Below, in pieces: positions 7,240 through 15,325 of a stretch of 33,691 nt of DNA (position 1 is its first letter; every line of letters starts with the position of its first letter). This DNA is from Candidatus Limisoma faecipullorum (GTDB taxonomy: Bacteria > Bacteroidota > Bacteroidia > Bacteroidales > Muribaculaceae): the NCBI GenBank assembly GCA_017694955.1, contig JADIMC010000086.1:1-33691 (forward strand), read 5' to 3'. Below the pieces are notes generated by a model that made no database searches, was not told where the DNA came from, and saw nothing but the letters and a program-made list of their open reading frames with translations. Made by a program: the position numbers and the translations under genes.

Positions 7240-7974
7240 ATGAAGAAAATTTTACTATCATTAGTTTGCCTGATTGCCGGATGGCAATTCGCGTTTGCAG
7301 AAGAACCGGCGTTGTACGACATCGTCCGTGAGAAACTCGACAGCGTATTCTATTACGTGAATAAGGAGGCCGTGCCGACAGGGCTGCTCGCCGAATACGG
7401 CTTCCACCTTGCGCAATTAGACTCATACAACGGTATCCCGACCGACTCCAACTATGTCAGCCGTATGGAGTGGGAGATGCTCTATGCCGGCCTCTACGAT
7501 TCGCAAATAAACAGTCGGATACGGATGCGTGAGCCTGATGAAGTTTATGAACAAGCAAAAGGCAATCTTAGCGTTATGTATTATAAGTATAACACGCTGG
7601 CTGACGATGCCGTAGAACGCGGCTTAGCCGGGTTTGTGGATGGCAGACTGCAAATAGATAACGAACCGGGCGTTTATGTGGAAAAAGAATGTTTCGCTGT
7701 AGTGCCGGTTGACGGTTCTTTGCCATTGGTGTTCGATAAAAATAATTTTTTCACCAATACAGGATTAGACATAAAAATGGTGGAATATAAAATTGATAAT
7801 GGCAGTTACAGAGCGATTCCTTTTTCAGGAGGTGCGGTTCGTGTGCCTACCGGCACTTCTCCGGGGGAATATGACATAACATTCCGTGTTACTTTCTCAA
7901 ACGGTAAGACAATGGAAAGCCACAGCATTGTATCTATAGAATGCCGCTGCAAGGAGGAGGATTCCAAAAAATAA
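7240..7974 (+). CDS. Secreted T9SS-cargo protein, N-terminal portion (frameshifted)
   Basis: A 244-residue frame with a signal peptide (cleavage near FAFA-EE), the conserved domain seen in the two truncated copies (to YAGLYDS, about residue 88), and then a unique region ending in a likely beta-sandwich (MVEYKIDNGSYRAIPF, YDITFRVTFSNGKTMESHSI). It stops at 7972 directly after an A6 tract (7966-7971). The next frame, back one base, continues without a gap as KISLSALPARV and reaches a sorting domain. The two frames together would make a protein of roughly 630 residues. Either the gene is broken, the homopolymer was misread, or the ribosome slips there. Confidence 0.7.
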   Translation: MKKILLSLVCLIAGWQFAFAEEPALYDIVREKLDSVFYYVNKEAVPTGLLAEYGFHLAQLDSYNGIPTDSNYVSRMEWEMLYAGLYDSQINSRIRMREPDEVYEQAKGNLSVMYYKYNTLADDAVERGLAGFVDGRLQIDNEPGVYVEKECFAVVPVDGSLPLVFDKNNFFTNTGLDIKMVEYKIDNGSYRAIPFSGGAVRVPTGTSPGEYDITFRVTFSNGKTMESHSIVSIECRCKEEDSKK

Positions 7975-9134
7975 GCTTAAGCGCATTGCCGGCAAGAGTC
8001 ACACCGCGTGTATTGAAGATAGAAGGTTCGGACAACATAAGCGAGGGCTGGAAGACATTCGAGCTCGACACTCTGCCTAAGAACGCCGTGAACGTTGAGT
8101 GGTCGGCAAGCAGCGACAGCATAGAGATAAGGAAGACAGGGACGAGTAGCGCGCAGGCACATGCCACAGACTATCCGGGGGAGAAACCGTGGATAGAGGC
8201 GTCGTTTACAGTCGGCGATGACCGCTACTCCATCCGAAAGGACTTGAATGCCCTCGTCATCGACAGCATAAAGGGGATGACACTGGTGGCATCGTGGTGG
8301 GACACCGAGCTTGCGTCCGACAGGTATATGTTCAAAGTGGAGCTTTGCCCTCCCTATCTGCCTCCGCGTGAAGTGGATTTCTGCTGGAGCAACACGATGC
8401 AGATTTACGACAGCAACGGCAACATTGTCCGTGATGACAGCGACGATGACGGCGGCAAATGGCCTCCGCTGTCTGGCGGAATCGGGGTAATAGACACTAT
8501 TATGGGAAACACCGGCATAGCGGAGATAGAGACACCCGGCGACATCTCCCCATGTTTCCCTACGATATACAATCCTACATTGCCTTTGGACAGCGTAAAG
8601 ATTCAGCTTCCTATAGATTCGTTATGGTGGGGTTCGGAAATTGTCATAGTCAAGCCGCAATCCACGAGCTATCCTCCCGGCGATTTGGGCGGAATCGTCA
8701 ACATCCCGATGATGACCGGGCCGGATTACGCGACAGTGACAGTGCCTACGACCAAGATAGGCATCGGTGGATACGCCGAAGGCGACATAATATGCGACGT
8801 TTCCGACGGTTACGGGCATCGTTACAGGATAGCCTACCCGCTGACAGTGAAACGGAAATACTCCAGCAAGTCATACAGCGTGTCGCCGAACCCGGCGGGC
8901 GAGCGGTTGGAGGTGAAAATGGCTGTGGAGGGCGACCCGGCGACTGTGACGGCCGACGAGCCGGTTACGGCACTGCTCTACAGCGACACCGGATTGGTGG
9001 CTAAGGAGACTTTCGCCGACATCCGCAGTGGCGGCAGCTTGGACGTGAGCCACCTGCCCGAAGGCACGTACTACCTAAACCTCGAAATCAACGGCACCGT
9101 CGTCGACCGCCAAGTGGTGCTGATACAACGGTAG
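7941..9134 (+). CDS. Secreted T9SS-cargo protein, C-terminal portion with type A sorting domain
   Basis: A 397-codon frame. Its usable part probably begins near 7965, as the continuation of the preceding frame. There is no signal peptide of its own, so on its own it could not be exported. The body is predicted to be beta-rich and unassigned (WWDTELASDRYMFKVEL, CWSNTMQIYDSNGN). The last 80 or so residues are a classic Por secretion-system tail: YSVSPNPAGERLEV, ALLYSDTGLVAKETF, LDVSHLPEGTYYLNLEING. Proteins with this tail cross the outer membrane through T9SS and are often anchored to surface glycolipid. A porZ homologue lies in the same window (27288-29648). A terminator follows after 20 bp. 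Confidence 0.75.
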   Translation: MPLQGGGFQKISLSALPARVTPRVLKIEGSDNISEGWKTFELDTLPKNAVNVEWSASSDSIEIRKTGTSSAQAHATDYPGEKPWIEASFTVGDDRYSIRKDLNALVIDSIKGMTLVASWWDTELASDRYMFKVELCPPYLPPREVDFCWSNTMQIYDSNGNIVRDDSDDDGGKWPPLSGGIGVIDTIMGNTGIAEIETPGDISPCFPTIYNPTLPLDSVKIQLPIDSLWWGSEIVIVKPQSTSYPPGDLGGIVNIPMMTGPDYATVTVPTTKIGIGGYAEGDIICDVSDGYGHRYRIAYPLTVKRKYSSKSYSVSPNPAGERLEVKMAVEGDPATVTADEPVTALLYSDTGLVAKETFADIRSGGSLDVSHLPEGTYYLNLEINGTVVDRQVVLIQR

Positions 9135-9154
9135 CATCTGCTGCAATAAATTCC

Positions 9155-9195
9155 ACGAGAAGTACCAGCCGTTTCGGGGTACTCCTCGTTTTTTT
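9155..9195 (+). terminator. Rho-independent terminator of the barrel/cargo array
   Basis: ACGAGAAGTACC (9155-9166) pairs with GGTACTCCTCGT (9178-9189) with one mismatch, followed by a run of seven T ending at 9195. It sits 20 bp after the cargo stop codon and marks the end of the array's transcription unit. Confidence 0.85.
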
Positions 9196-9258
9196 GTCAT
9201 CGCCGGCTTCAACCCAAATCGCATTAGACATTTGACAGATTGCCATACGGACTATATT

Positions 9259-9444
9259 GTCCTCCCCTGTTCACGAAGCGGAGCGGAGTTAATAGGGGAG
9301 GTGGGTCGAAGACCCGGAGGGGTTGTCTCATTCAACGCCCTGCGGTGAAAACAAACAGAGAGCGGATTTCACTGCCACGCAGTGATTGGGCAACTCCCCG
9401 GCACTCTCAACACTCCTCTTTCAACATTTGTGCGGCCTCCACGA
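9259..9444. repeat. Multi-hairpin intergenic repeat
   Basis: A string of nested palindromes: CCTCCCCT/AGGGGAGG (about 9262-9302), GGGTC-GAA-GACCC (about 9303-9315), GGGGTTG pairing across to CAAC-CCCC (about 9318-9400), and TCACTGC-CAC-GCAGTGA (about 9369-9385). Its right end, GCGGCCTCCACGAGGC, matches the CCTCCACGAGGC of the repeat at 27-211. It fills nearly the whole gap between the terminator and the end of the nucleoside kinase gene. A long open frame that starts in it (9240-11057) is antisense to that gene and is not real. Confidence 0.65.
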
Positions 9445-9452
9445 GGCTAACC

Positions 9453-11126
9453 TCAATACTTGAAGCTGCTGCCGCCAAGGAACTCGCGCAGGAGGCTCGT
9501 GGACGGCACTTGTCGGTCGCCTATCTCCCGGAAATAGCTAAGGAAACAAAGCAGGCGGTAGGCCTCGGCATACTCAGGCACGTTGTGCGGCACCTTCTTG
9601 AGCAACGGCTCGGCATAGTCCTTCATCACGCCGAGCTCGAAAAGCAGCGACGAGTTGAACATTGCGTCGGCATTCTCCTGATAAGGGAAAATCCACTTCT
9701 CCTCGCCACGGCGCACGCTCTGCCAGCGGGCGATGGTATCGACAGCCGAGATGCCCCGGTACTTGGCATCGCGCACGATGCGGCGCAACAGGCGGTTGTC
9801 GGTGGTGGGCACCCAGTTGTGGTCGTCGATTGTAAGCGTGGTGAGAGCCGAGACATACACCTTGAACTTCTGCTTGTCGGGAATGCTGCGCGTAAGCTCC
9901 GGATTCAAGCCGTGGATGCCCTCCATAAGCAGGATGGTGTTGTCGGTAAGCTTCAGCGTGTCGCCCTTGTATACCCTTTTGCCGGTAGCGAAGTCATACG
10001 TCGGCATCTTCACCTCCTTACCGGCGATAAGGTCGTTGAGGTCCTCGTTGAACTTGTCGATGTCCAGCGCATAGAGCGACTCATAGTCGTAGTCGCCGTT
10101 ACTGTCGCGCGGCGTGAGATGCCGGTCGACGAAATAATTGTCCAGAGAAATCATCTGCGGACGGATAAGATTGGCGAGCAGATGGATGGAGAGCCGCTTG
10201 GTGGTAGTGGTCTTGCCCGACGACGACGGACCGGCGAGCAGCACTACCCTCGCTCCGCCCTCGTGGTAACGCTCGGCAATCTGTGCGGCAATCCCGCCTA
10301 TCTTCTTGTCGTGGAGCGTCTCCGCCACATTGATGAGCATATCAACATCGCCTTGCTCCACCACCTCGTTGAGCACGCCCACGTCGCCCACACCTACAAT
10401 CTGGTTGAAGCGGATGTATTCGGTGAACGCCTCGTACATCTTCGCCTGCGGTATCATCTCTGCCGGGACATTCGTGTCGCCAGAAAAATCAGGCGGCAGC
10501 AAAAGCATTCCGCCCTTGTACTTCAAGAGGTCGAAAACCCGCAGACAGGAAGTGTCGGGCACGAGATCCCCATAATAGCTGTCGATGATATCGTCGAGCC
10601 GATAATACACGGTATAAAGCTCCGACGTGGAGCGCAGCAGCCGCACCTTATCGTCCATCCCTGCATCTTCAAACTCCTTTATCACATCCGTGGTGAGCTT
10701 CATATAACGCTTGAACGGGACGGCAGCCGCCACGATTTCCTGCATACGCGACTTCAGCCGCGCCACATCCTCCGGCAGCAGCTCAGCCCCGCCCGGAAGC
10801 GAGCAATAGTAGCCCTTCGATATGGAATGCTCCATTTTCAGCTTGCGCCCGGGAAAAACATCGTGCACTGCCTTGGCAAGCACCATACAGAGCGAGCGTA
10901 CATACATGCGCTGCCCCGACGGGGTGCGCTCGTCGATGAATTCCACCATCTTCGGCATAAATACCGGATAAGTCAGACGCTCTGTCTTGTTATTGACGTG
11001 CGCGCATATAGGGCGTATGCTGATTTCATCCTTGATTCTTCCGTAAATCTCCAGTAAAGTCTCACCGCCGGCAACATCGACATACTTGCCAGTGTTCTTG
11101 CAGAATATCTGTATCGTTTTCTCCAT
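9453..11126 (-). CDS. TGS-domain nucleoside (uridine-type) kinase
   Basis: A 557-residue cytoplasmic enzyme of the phosphoribulokinase/uridine kinase family, in the long form with an N-terminal threonyl-tRNA-synthetase-like part. Residues about 1-65 resemble a TGS domain and about 65-220 the tRNA-synthetase second additional domain. The P-loop kinase domain follows, with Walker A GPSSSGKTTTT at 299 onwards, and then DNYFVDR and MEGIHGLNPELT. It would phosphorylate a nucleoside, perhaps uridine, using NTP; the exact substrate is not certain. This arrangement is common in Bacteroidetes and Firmicutes. It is the only minus-strand gene in the first 16 kb and is divergently placed to the epimerase gene, with a 155-bp gap between them. 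Confidence 0.9.
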   Translation of the reverse strand: MEKTIQIFCKNTGKYVDVAGGETLLEIYGRIKDEISIRPICAHVNNKTERLTYPVFMPKMVEFIDERTPSGQRMYVRSLCMVLAKAVHDVFPGRKLKMEHSISKGYYCSLPGGAELLPEDVARLKSRMQEIVAAAVPFKRYMKLTTDVIKEFEDAGMDDKVRLLRSTSELYTVYYRLDDIIDSYYGDLVPDTSCLRVFDLLKYKGGMLLLPPDFSGDTNVPAEMIPQAKMYEAFTEYIRFNQIVGVGDVGVLNEVVEQGDVDMLINVAETLHDKKIGGIAAQIAERYHEGGARVVLLAGPSSSGKTTTTKRLSIHLLANLIRPQMISLDNYFVDRHLTPRDSNGDYDYESLYALDIDKFNEDLNDLIAGKEVKMPTYDFATGKRVYKGDTLKLTDNTILLMEGIHGLNPELTRSIPDKQKFKVYVSALTTLTIDDHNWVPTTDNRLLRRIVRDAKYRGISAVDTIARWQSVRRGEEKWIFPYQENADAMFNSSLLFELGVMKDYAEPLLKKVPHNVPEYAEAYRLLCFLSYFREIGDRQVPSTSLLREFLGGSSFKY

Positions 11127-11229
11127 ATTATTCCCGGTTTTTCAACATATATGTAACACCTTACGGCAACCGTTTGTTCGGGAGCCATAGCATTTGACCG
11201 CCGCCCGGCACGACTGTGCCACCGCCTGT

Positions 11230-11259
11230 TTTGACTTGCTTCCTTTTTTAGTAACTTTG
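11230..11259 (+). promoter_or_regulatory. Bacteroidetes-type promoter of the epimerase gene
   Basis: TTTG at 11230-11233 and a consensus TAACTTTG at 11252-11259 are separated by 18 nt. The ATG at 11282 would have a leader of about 20 nt. Confidence 0.7.
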
Positions 11260-11281
11260 CGGCGGATTAAACACTACGGTC

Positions 11282-12292
11282 ATGGCAAAGAAAGTATTGG
11301 TAACCGGAGCGGGCGGCTTCATCGGCAGCTTCATCGTTGAGGAAGCGCTGGCAAGAGGCTACGACGTATGGGCGGCAGTGCGCAGCACCACATCGCGCGA
11401 ATACCTCACCGACCCGAGAATACGCTTCATAGAGCTTGATTTCACCAACCCCGCACGCCTTGCGGAAGCATTGCGCTCCGCCTCGCAAGAAACGGGCAAA
11501 TGGGACTACATAGTACATAATCTCGGAGCCACGAAATGCGCCAACTTCTCCGACTTCAACAAAATCAACTATGAATATCTGAAGCTGCTTGTGGAGACAT
11601 TGCAGCAATTGGAAATCGTGCCGGAGCGGTTTCTGATGATGAGCTCGATGAGCGTTCTCGGCACAGGCGACGAAAAAGGCTACACGCCGTTCACCGCAAA
11701 GCAGATTCCGATGCCGTGCACGAAATATGGAGTATCGAAGCTGAAGGCCGAGACATTCCTACAGATGCAGAGCGGCTTTCCATACATCATATTCCGCCCG
11801 ACCGGAGTCTATGGCCCTCGTGAGAAAGACTACTACCTGATGGTCAAATCCATAGCCAAGGGATTCGATTTCAGCGTAGGCTTCCGCCGGCAACTGCTCA
11901 CGTTCATCTACGTGAAAGACCTGACAAAGGCCATATTCGACGCCATAGAATCAGGCGTAAGCCAAAAGGCGTACCTCATAGCCGACGAACAACCCTATAC
12001 ACAGCGCGAATTCCGCCGGATAGTGAAACAGGAGCTTGGCAAGAAATTCGTGATACCGATAACCGCCCCGCTGTGGCTCGTGAAAACAGTCTGCGTGATA
12101 TCGGAAAAGATAGCCGTGGCACGAATGAAGGCAAGCACCCTCAACCCCGACAAATACAAGATTCTCCGGCAACGCAACTGGACGTGCGACACGTCGGAAG
12201 CGCGCCGCGACTTCGGGTTCACCATCCGTTACGACCTGCGGAAAGGGCTGCACGAGGCAATAGAATGGTATAAGACGCACAATATGCTGTGA
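11282..12292 (+). CDS. NAD-dependent epimerase/dehydratase (extended SDR)
   Basis: A 336-residue extended short-chain dehydrogenase. The N terminus has the Rossmann nucleotide-binding motif GAGGFIGS (8-15), followed by an Asp-rich region (FIELDFTN), a conserved active-site serine stretch (LMMSSMSVLG) and the YxxxK catalytic pair in KYGVSKLKAE. FRPTGVYGPRE is typical of nucleotide-sugar epimerases and related reductases. The substrate cannot be told from sequence; sugar-nucleotide or steroid/flavonoid-reductase-like activities both occur in this family. The start is supported by the promoter 20 bp upstream. It is followed after 95 bp by a gene with its own promoter, so it may be monocistronic. 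Confidence 0.88.
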   Translation: MAKKVLVTGAGGFIGSFIVEEALARGYDVWAAVRSTTSREYLTDPRIRFIELDFTNPARLAEALRSASQETGKWDYIVHNLGATKCANFSDFNKINYEYLKLLVETLQQLEIVPERFLMMSSMSVLGTGDEKGYTPFTAKQIPMPCTKYGVSKLKAETFLQMQSGFPYIIFRPTGVYGPREKDYYLMVKSIAKGFDFSVGFRRQLLTFIYVKDLTKAIFDAIESGVSQKAYLIADEQPYTQREFRRIVKQELGKKFVIPITAPLWLVKTVCVISEKIAVARMKASTLNPDKYKILRQRNWTCDTSEARRDFGFTIRYDLRKGLHEAIEWYKTHNML

Positions 12293-12371
12293 TATTTAGT
12301 GTTTCATGAAATACGTTGCATCTCGGCATAATCTTTCAAGCAAGCTTGACGATTCTGCGCTCGATTTGCAG

Positions 12372-12379
12372 TATCTTTG
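12372..12379 (+). promoter_or_regulatory. -7 promoter element of the LOG-family gene
   Basis: TATCTTTG is a perfect TAnnTTTG. A TTG at 12346-12348 is a weak -33 candidate. The start codon at 12388 is so close that the leader would be only a few nucleotides long. Confidence 0.6.
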
Positions 12380-12387
12380 CAAATGAT

Positions 12388-12972
12388 ATGAATGCACAGA
12401 AGAACATCTGCATATATTGCGCTTCAAGCAAGCACATTGCCAAAGAATATTACTATGCCGCAAGCCGCCTCGGGCAGCTGCTGGCAAAGAGCGGGATGGC
12501 TTGTGTCTGCGGAGCAGGACGCGAAGGGCTGATGGGCACACTCGCCGACAGCGTGCTTGCCAACGGCGGAAGCGTGACCGGGGTGATACCGGAATTCATG
12601 GTTGACAACGGATGGTGCCACCAGTCGCTGACACGCACAATCGTCACCCCCGACATCCACAGCCGCAAACGACGGATGGCGGAAATGTCGGACGCAGCCG
12701 TCGCCCTCCCCGGAGGATGCGGCACCCTCGAGGAGTTGCTCGAAATAATCACGTGGAAGCAGCTCGGATTATACGAGAAACCAGTCATAATCCTAAACAC
12801 CGGAGGATACTACGACCCGCTGCTGCAAATGCTCTCCAATGCCGCAAAAGAGCATTTTATGAAAGAATCGCATCTCCGGCTGTGGCATATGGCGGCAACC
12901 CCGGAGGATGTGATGGAAATCCTGCTATCGGAAAACGAAGAATCGCCTGTTGAATCAAAATATTACGACTGA
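12388..12972 (+). CDS. LOG-family (TIGR00730) nucleotide 5'-monophosphate phosphoribohydrolase
   Basis: A 194-residue Rossmann-fold protein. GREGLMG and PGGCGTLEELLEIITWKQLG are the two signature motifs of the lysine-decarboxylase-like LOG family, whose members release the base from cytokinin-type or other nucleoside monophosphates. In gut bacteria the role is thought to be nucleotide housekeeping. An upstream frame opens at 12316, but the extra 24 residues cover the promoter. The ATG at 12388 (MNAQKNICIYCASS) fits the family start and lies just after the -7 element. That ATG overlaps the stop of a tiny ATG-ATA-TGA frame (12383-12391). Confidence 0.88.
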   Translation: MNAQKNICIYCASSKHIAKEYYYAASRLGQLLAKSGMACVCGAGREGLMGTLADSVLANGGSVTGVIPEFMVDNGWCHQSLTRTIVTPDIHSRKRRMAEMSDAAVALPGGCGTLEELLEIITWKQLGLYEKPVIILNTGGYYDPLLQMLSNAAKEHFMKESHLRLWHMAATPEDVMEILLSENEESPVESKYYD

Positions 12973-12973
12973 C

Positions 12974-13807
12974 ATGCCAGACACGACCGACACCATACAG
13001 GCTTCACAAGCAGCCGCCGACACCGTGCAAGCCGCGGCATACTACGCACCGGCATTTCCTGACGGGCTTACCGACACCGTAACCACCAGCGCAAAGGCAC
13101 GGCAGCTGCAAGAATACCCCATAATCACCACTCCGCAGGGAATGCAACCGGAAGAATACCAAATGATGCCGGTCCACTCGTCGGGGGTACTGCTGATGCT
13201 CATCGTGTCGTTCCTGCTCGTTGCATTCTGCTACCGAACCGGCAGGAAATATTTTCATAACATCTTTTCAAATGTATGGTCGGTGAAAAGAATCAAGAAC
13301 CACCTCGACGACCATACGGCAACCGAAACCATCACCATGGCAGCGCTCCTGCTGCATATGGTGATAATGGAAGGAATAATCCTGTTTTGCGCCATAAGCG
13401 CCTACAACCCTTCACTGCTCCCAGGAAGTATGGCGCAAGGGCTGAGCATAATGATAGCCTCCACAGCCGCATACTATGTGGCACAATTGCTCGTGCTGAA
13501 ACTAATCGGCTACGTATTTGCCGAGAGCATAGAGACCGAGCTATGGGTGCAAGGCTTCAACGCCTCACAGGCAATCATGGGTCAACTGCTTGCGCCAGTG
13601 GCTCTTGTGATGCTCTTCCTGCCAAGCCATAATGAATTAATGTTAATTTTTTCAATATCTTTATACATTATTGCGAGGCTCGTATTTTTACTGAAGAGTT
13701 TTAGGATTTTTTTCAAAAGTTTTTTTCAGTGCATCTATTTTATTTTGTACCTTTGCGCCGTAGAAATTACACCGTTAACTATCGCTTACAGAGCGTGCGT
13801 TTTTTAA
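12974..13807 (+). CDS. DUF4271 integral membrane protein
   Basis: A 277-residue protein counted from the ATG at 12974, one base after the stop of the LOG gene. A longer frame opens only with TTG at 12950. A soluble, Ala/Thr-rich head (about 1-70) precedes about six or seven membrane segments (LLMLIVSFLLVAFCY, ITMAALLLHMVIMEGIILF, GLSIMIASTAAYYVAQLLVL, LLAPVALVMLFLP, LMLIFSISLYIIARLVFLL). The C terminus FILYLCAVEITPL is the hallmark of DUF4271. The family is Bacteroidetes-specific and has no known function. It commonly sits before hemD, as here. The C-terminal codons contain a promoter-like element for hemD. Confidence 0.85.
   Translation: MPDTTDTIQASQAAADTVQAAAYYAPAFPDGLTDTVTTSAKARQLQEYPIITTPQGMQPEEYQMMPVHSSGVLLMLIVSFLLVAFCYRTGRKYFHNIFSNVWSVKRIKNHLDDHTATETITMAALLLHMVIMEGIILFCAISAYNPSLLPGSMAQGLSIMIASTAAYYVAQLLVLKLIGYVFAESIETELWVQGFNASQAIMGQLLAPVALVMLFLPSHNELMLIFSISLYIIARLVFLLKSFRIFFKSFFQCIYFILYLCAVEITPLTIAYRACVF
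13748..13755 (+). promoter_or_regulatory. Possible -7 element for hemD inside the DUF4271 gene
   Basis: TACCTTTG fits TAnnTTTG. The upstream -33 region is only T-rich. The expected transcript would carry a leader of about 75 nt before the GTG start at 13835. It lies within coding sequence, so chance occurrence is possible. Confidence 0.4.
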
Positions 13808-13834
13808 TACTAATTCGCTAAAAATCAGACCGCT

Positions 13835-14581
13835 GTGGCTATTAATAAAATATTAGTATCACAACCGAAACCATCATCTGATAAGTCCCCGTATTATGAT
13901 ATTGCAGAAAAATATGGGGTGGAGATAGTATTCCGTCCTTTCATAAAAGTCGAAGGACTTACTTCCAAAGAATTCAGACAGCACAGGGTTTCCATCCCGG
14001 AGCATACCGCCGTGATCTTTACAGCAAAGGCTGCAATCGACCATTTCTTCAGAATAGCAGAAGAGACACGGTTCAATGTGCCGGAAACGATGAAATACTT
14101 CTGCACGACAGAGTCAATAGCACTATATCTGCAAAAATATATCGTTTATCGCAAACGCAAGATATTTTTCGGAAAATCAGGAAAGCTGGACGACTTGATA
14201 CCGGCTATGCTGAAGCATTCAGGAGAGAAATACCTCTATGTGGTTTCGGAAGCCAACAAGAATGACGACAGCGTGCTCGACAAGAACAAAATCAACTATT
14301 CGAGAGCAGTGATGTACCGCACGGTAAGCAACGACTTCACGGAGGACGAGCCGTTCGACTACGACATGCTGCTGTTCTTCAGCCCGTCGGGAATCAAATC
14401 GCTTATGAAAAACTTTCCCGACTTCAAGCAGGACGACATCAAGATAGGATGCTTCGGAGCGGCTACAGCAAAAGCGATAACCGACGAGGGATTCAGGCTC
14501 GACCTTGAAGCGCCAACAGCAAAAGCGCCGTCGATGACAGCCGCACTCGACCTCTACCTGAAGAAATATTTCAAGAAATAA
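13835..14581 (+). CDS. hemD: Uroporphyrinogen-III synthase
   Basis: A 248-residue cytoplasmic enzyme that closes and rearranges hydroxymethylbilane to uroporphyrinogen III in tetrapyrrole synthesis. It aligns with the Bacteroidetes HemD type: the N-terminal ILVSQPKPSSDKSPYYDIAEKYGV, the FTAKAAIDHFF segment of the first lobe, and LLFFSPSGIKSLMKNF and IGCFGAATAKAITDEGF of the second lobe. The start is GTG (GTGGCTATTAAT), since no ATG lies closer to the conserved N terminus. Gene order DUF4271-hemD-rnpA-yidD is familiar in Bacteroidales, and no other haem gene is present here. Confidence 0.9.
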   Translation: MAINKILVSQPKPSSDKSPYYDIAEKYGVEIVFRPFIKVEGLTSKEFRQHRVSIPEHTAVIFTAKAAIDHFFRIAEETRFNVPETMKYFCTTESIALYLQKYIVYRKRKIFFGKSGKLDDLIPAMLKHSGEKYLYVVSEANKNDDSVLDKNKINYSRAVMYRTVSNDFTEDEPFDYDMLLFFSPSGIKSLMKNFPDFKQDDIKIGCFGAATAKAITDEGFRLDLEAPTAKAPSMTAALDLYLKKYFKK

Positions 14582-14611
14582 GGTGGCGCAAAGGCGCCTT
14601 CCTGCACAACC

Positions 14612-14669
14612 ATCACCTTGCGGCATCCATTCCTCCGGGAATATGGCAAAGCACAAGGTGATATTTTTA
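14612..14669 (+). terminator. Terminator-like hairpin between hemD and rnpA
   Basis: ATCACCTTG (14612-14620) pairs perfectly with CAAGGTGAT (14654-14662), and an inner stem forms around TTCC-TCC-GGGAA. ATTTTTAT follows directly. A smaller GGCGC-AAAG-GCGCC hairpin precedes it at about 14585. It may end hemD transcripts or attenuate read-through into rnpA and yidD. Confidence 0.55.
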
Positions 14670-14689
14670 TAAACCAGCACATCAACAGC

Positions 14690-15097
14690 ATGCCTGACTT
14701 CAAAATGGGTAAAACAGAAAAACTGTGCAGCCGCACCGCGATAGAGCGGCTGTTCGCCTCCGGCGAATCGTCGGTGGCATACCCGTTGCGCGTGGTCACC
14801 GGAGAAAGCAGCAGGCAAGCAGGAGCACCGGCACAATTCATGATTACCGTGCCGAAAAAGAAAATCAGAAAAGCCGTAGGACGCGTGCTGATGCGCCGCC
14901 GCATACGTGAAGCATACCGCCTGAACCGACAGCTGTTCGTGCCGCAACTGGAGAAATCAGGGAAGAAAATCGACATCGCCTTCATCTATCTTGCATCCGA
15001 CCTCGCCGACTACCGTGTGATTGAACGCAAGATGCAACATCTTCTGGAATCACTCGGCACTAAATATATTGGAGAAAATGAGCTGCAACCTGTTTAA
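14690..15097 (+). CDS. rnpA: Ribonuclease P protein component
   Basis: A 135-residue basic protein that assists the RNase P RNA in maturing the 5' ends of tRNAs. The family signature is intact in [24 protein letters not shown] (split here as [13 protein letters not shown] and [11 protein letters not shown]), which corresponds to the RNR motif region. The N-terminal [17 protein letters not shown] matches the usual start. A longer frame opens at 14618, but it would run through the terminator-like hairpin. ATG 14690 or ATG 14705 are both possible. The gene overlaps the yidD start by 20 bp. Confidence 0.9.
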   Translation: MPDFKMGKTEKLCSRTAIERLFASGESSVAYPLRVVTGESSRQAGAPAQFMITVPKKKIRKAVGRVLMRRRIREAYRLNRQLFVPQLEKSGKKIDIAFIYLASDLADYRVIERKMQHLLESLGTKYIGENELQPV

Positions 15098-15323
15098 ATT
15101 ACCGGGAAAAATGCTCGGATGGCTGCTTATCGCCATCGTGAAATTCTACCGCACCTGCATATCGCCGCTGTTTCCGCCAGTATGCCGCTTCACTCCGACA
15201 TGCAGCGAATACGCCATCGAGGCACTTAGGAAACACGGTCCGGTAAAAGGCATGTGGCTTGCAATAAAACGAATATGCCGTTGCCATCCCTGGGGAGGAA
15301 GTGGCTACGACCCTGTGCCATAA
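15078..15323 (+). CDS. yidD: Membrane protein insertion efficiency factor YidD
   Basis: An 81-residue small membrane-associated protein. It has an amphipathic/hydrophobic N-terminal segment ([23 protein letters not shown]) and the conserved cysteine-rich motif [15 protein letters not shown], then [12 protein letters not shown], the invariant C-terminal signature. YidD is linked to YidC-dependent insertion and is normally encoded beside rnpA, as here. The ATG at 15078 overlaps rnpA; a second ATG at 15111 would give a 70-residue protein nearer the family's usual length. It is 2 bp from the next gene. Confidence 0.92.
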   Translation: MSCNLFKLPGKMLGWLLIAIVKFYRTCISPLFPPVCRFTPTCSEYAIEALRKHGPVKGMWLAIKRICRCHPWGGSGYDPVP

Positions 15324-15325
15324 CT

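Noticed and set aside
7960-7980. A canonical programmed -1 frameshift (X XXY YYZ heptamer)
   Set aside because: The zero-frame codons are AAA AAA TAA preceded by C, so the classical heptamer is not present. Only simple slippage or an indel is supported, and it is reported as such.
8459-9004. A 181-codon frame within the cargo gene
   Set aside because: It is an overlapping shadow of the frame that carries the T9SS sorting domain.
9240-11057. A 605-codon open frame on the plus strand
   Set aside because: It is fully antisense to the well-supported nucleoside kinase and starts in a palindromic repeat. GC-rich codon use on the other strand explains its length, and the translation resembles no protein.
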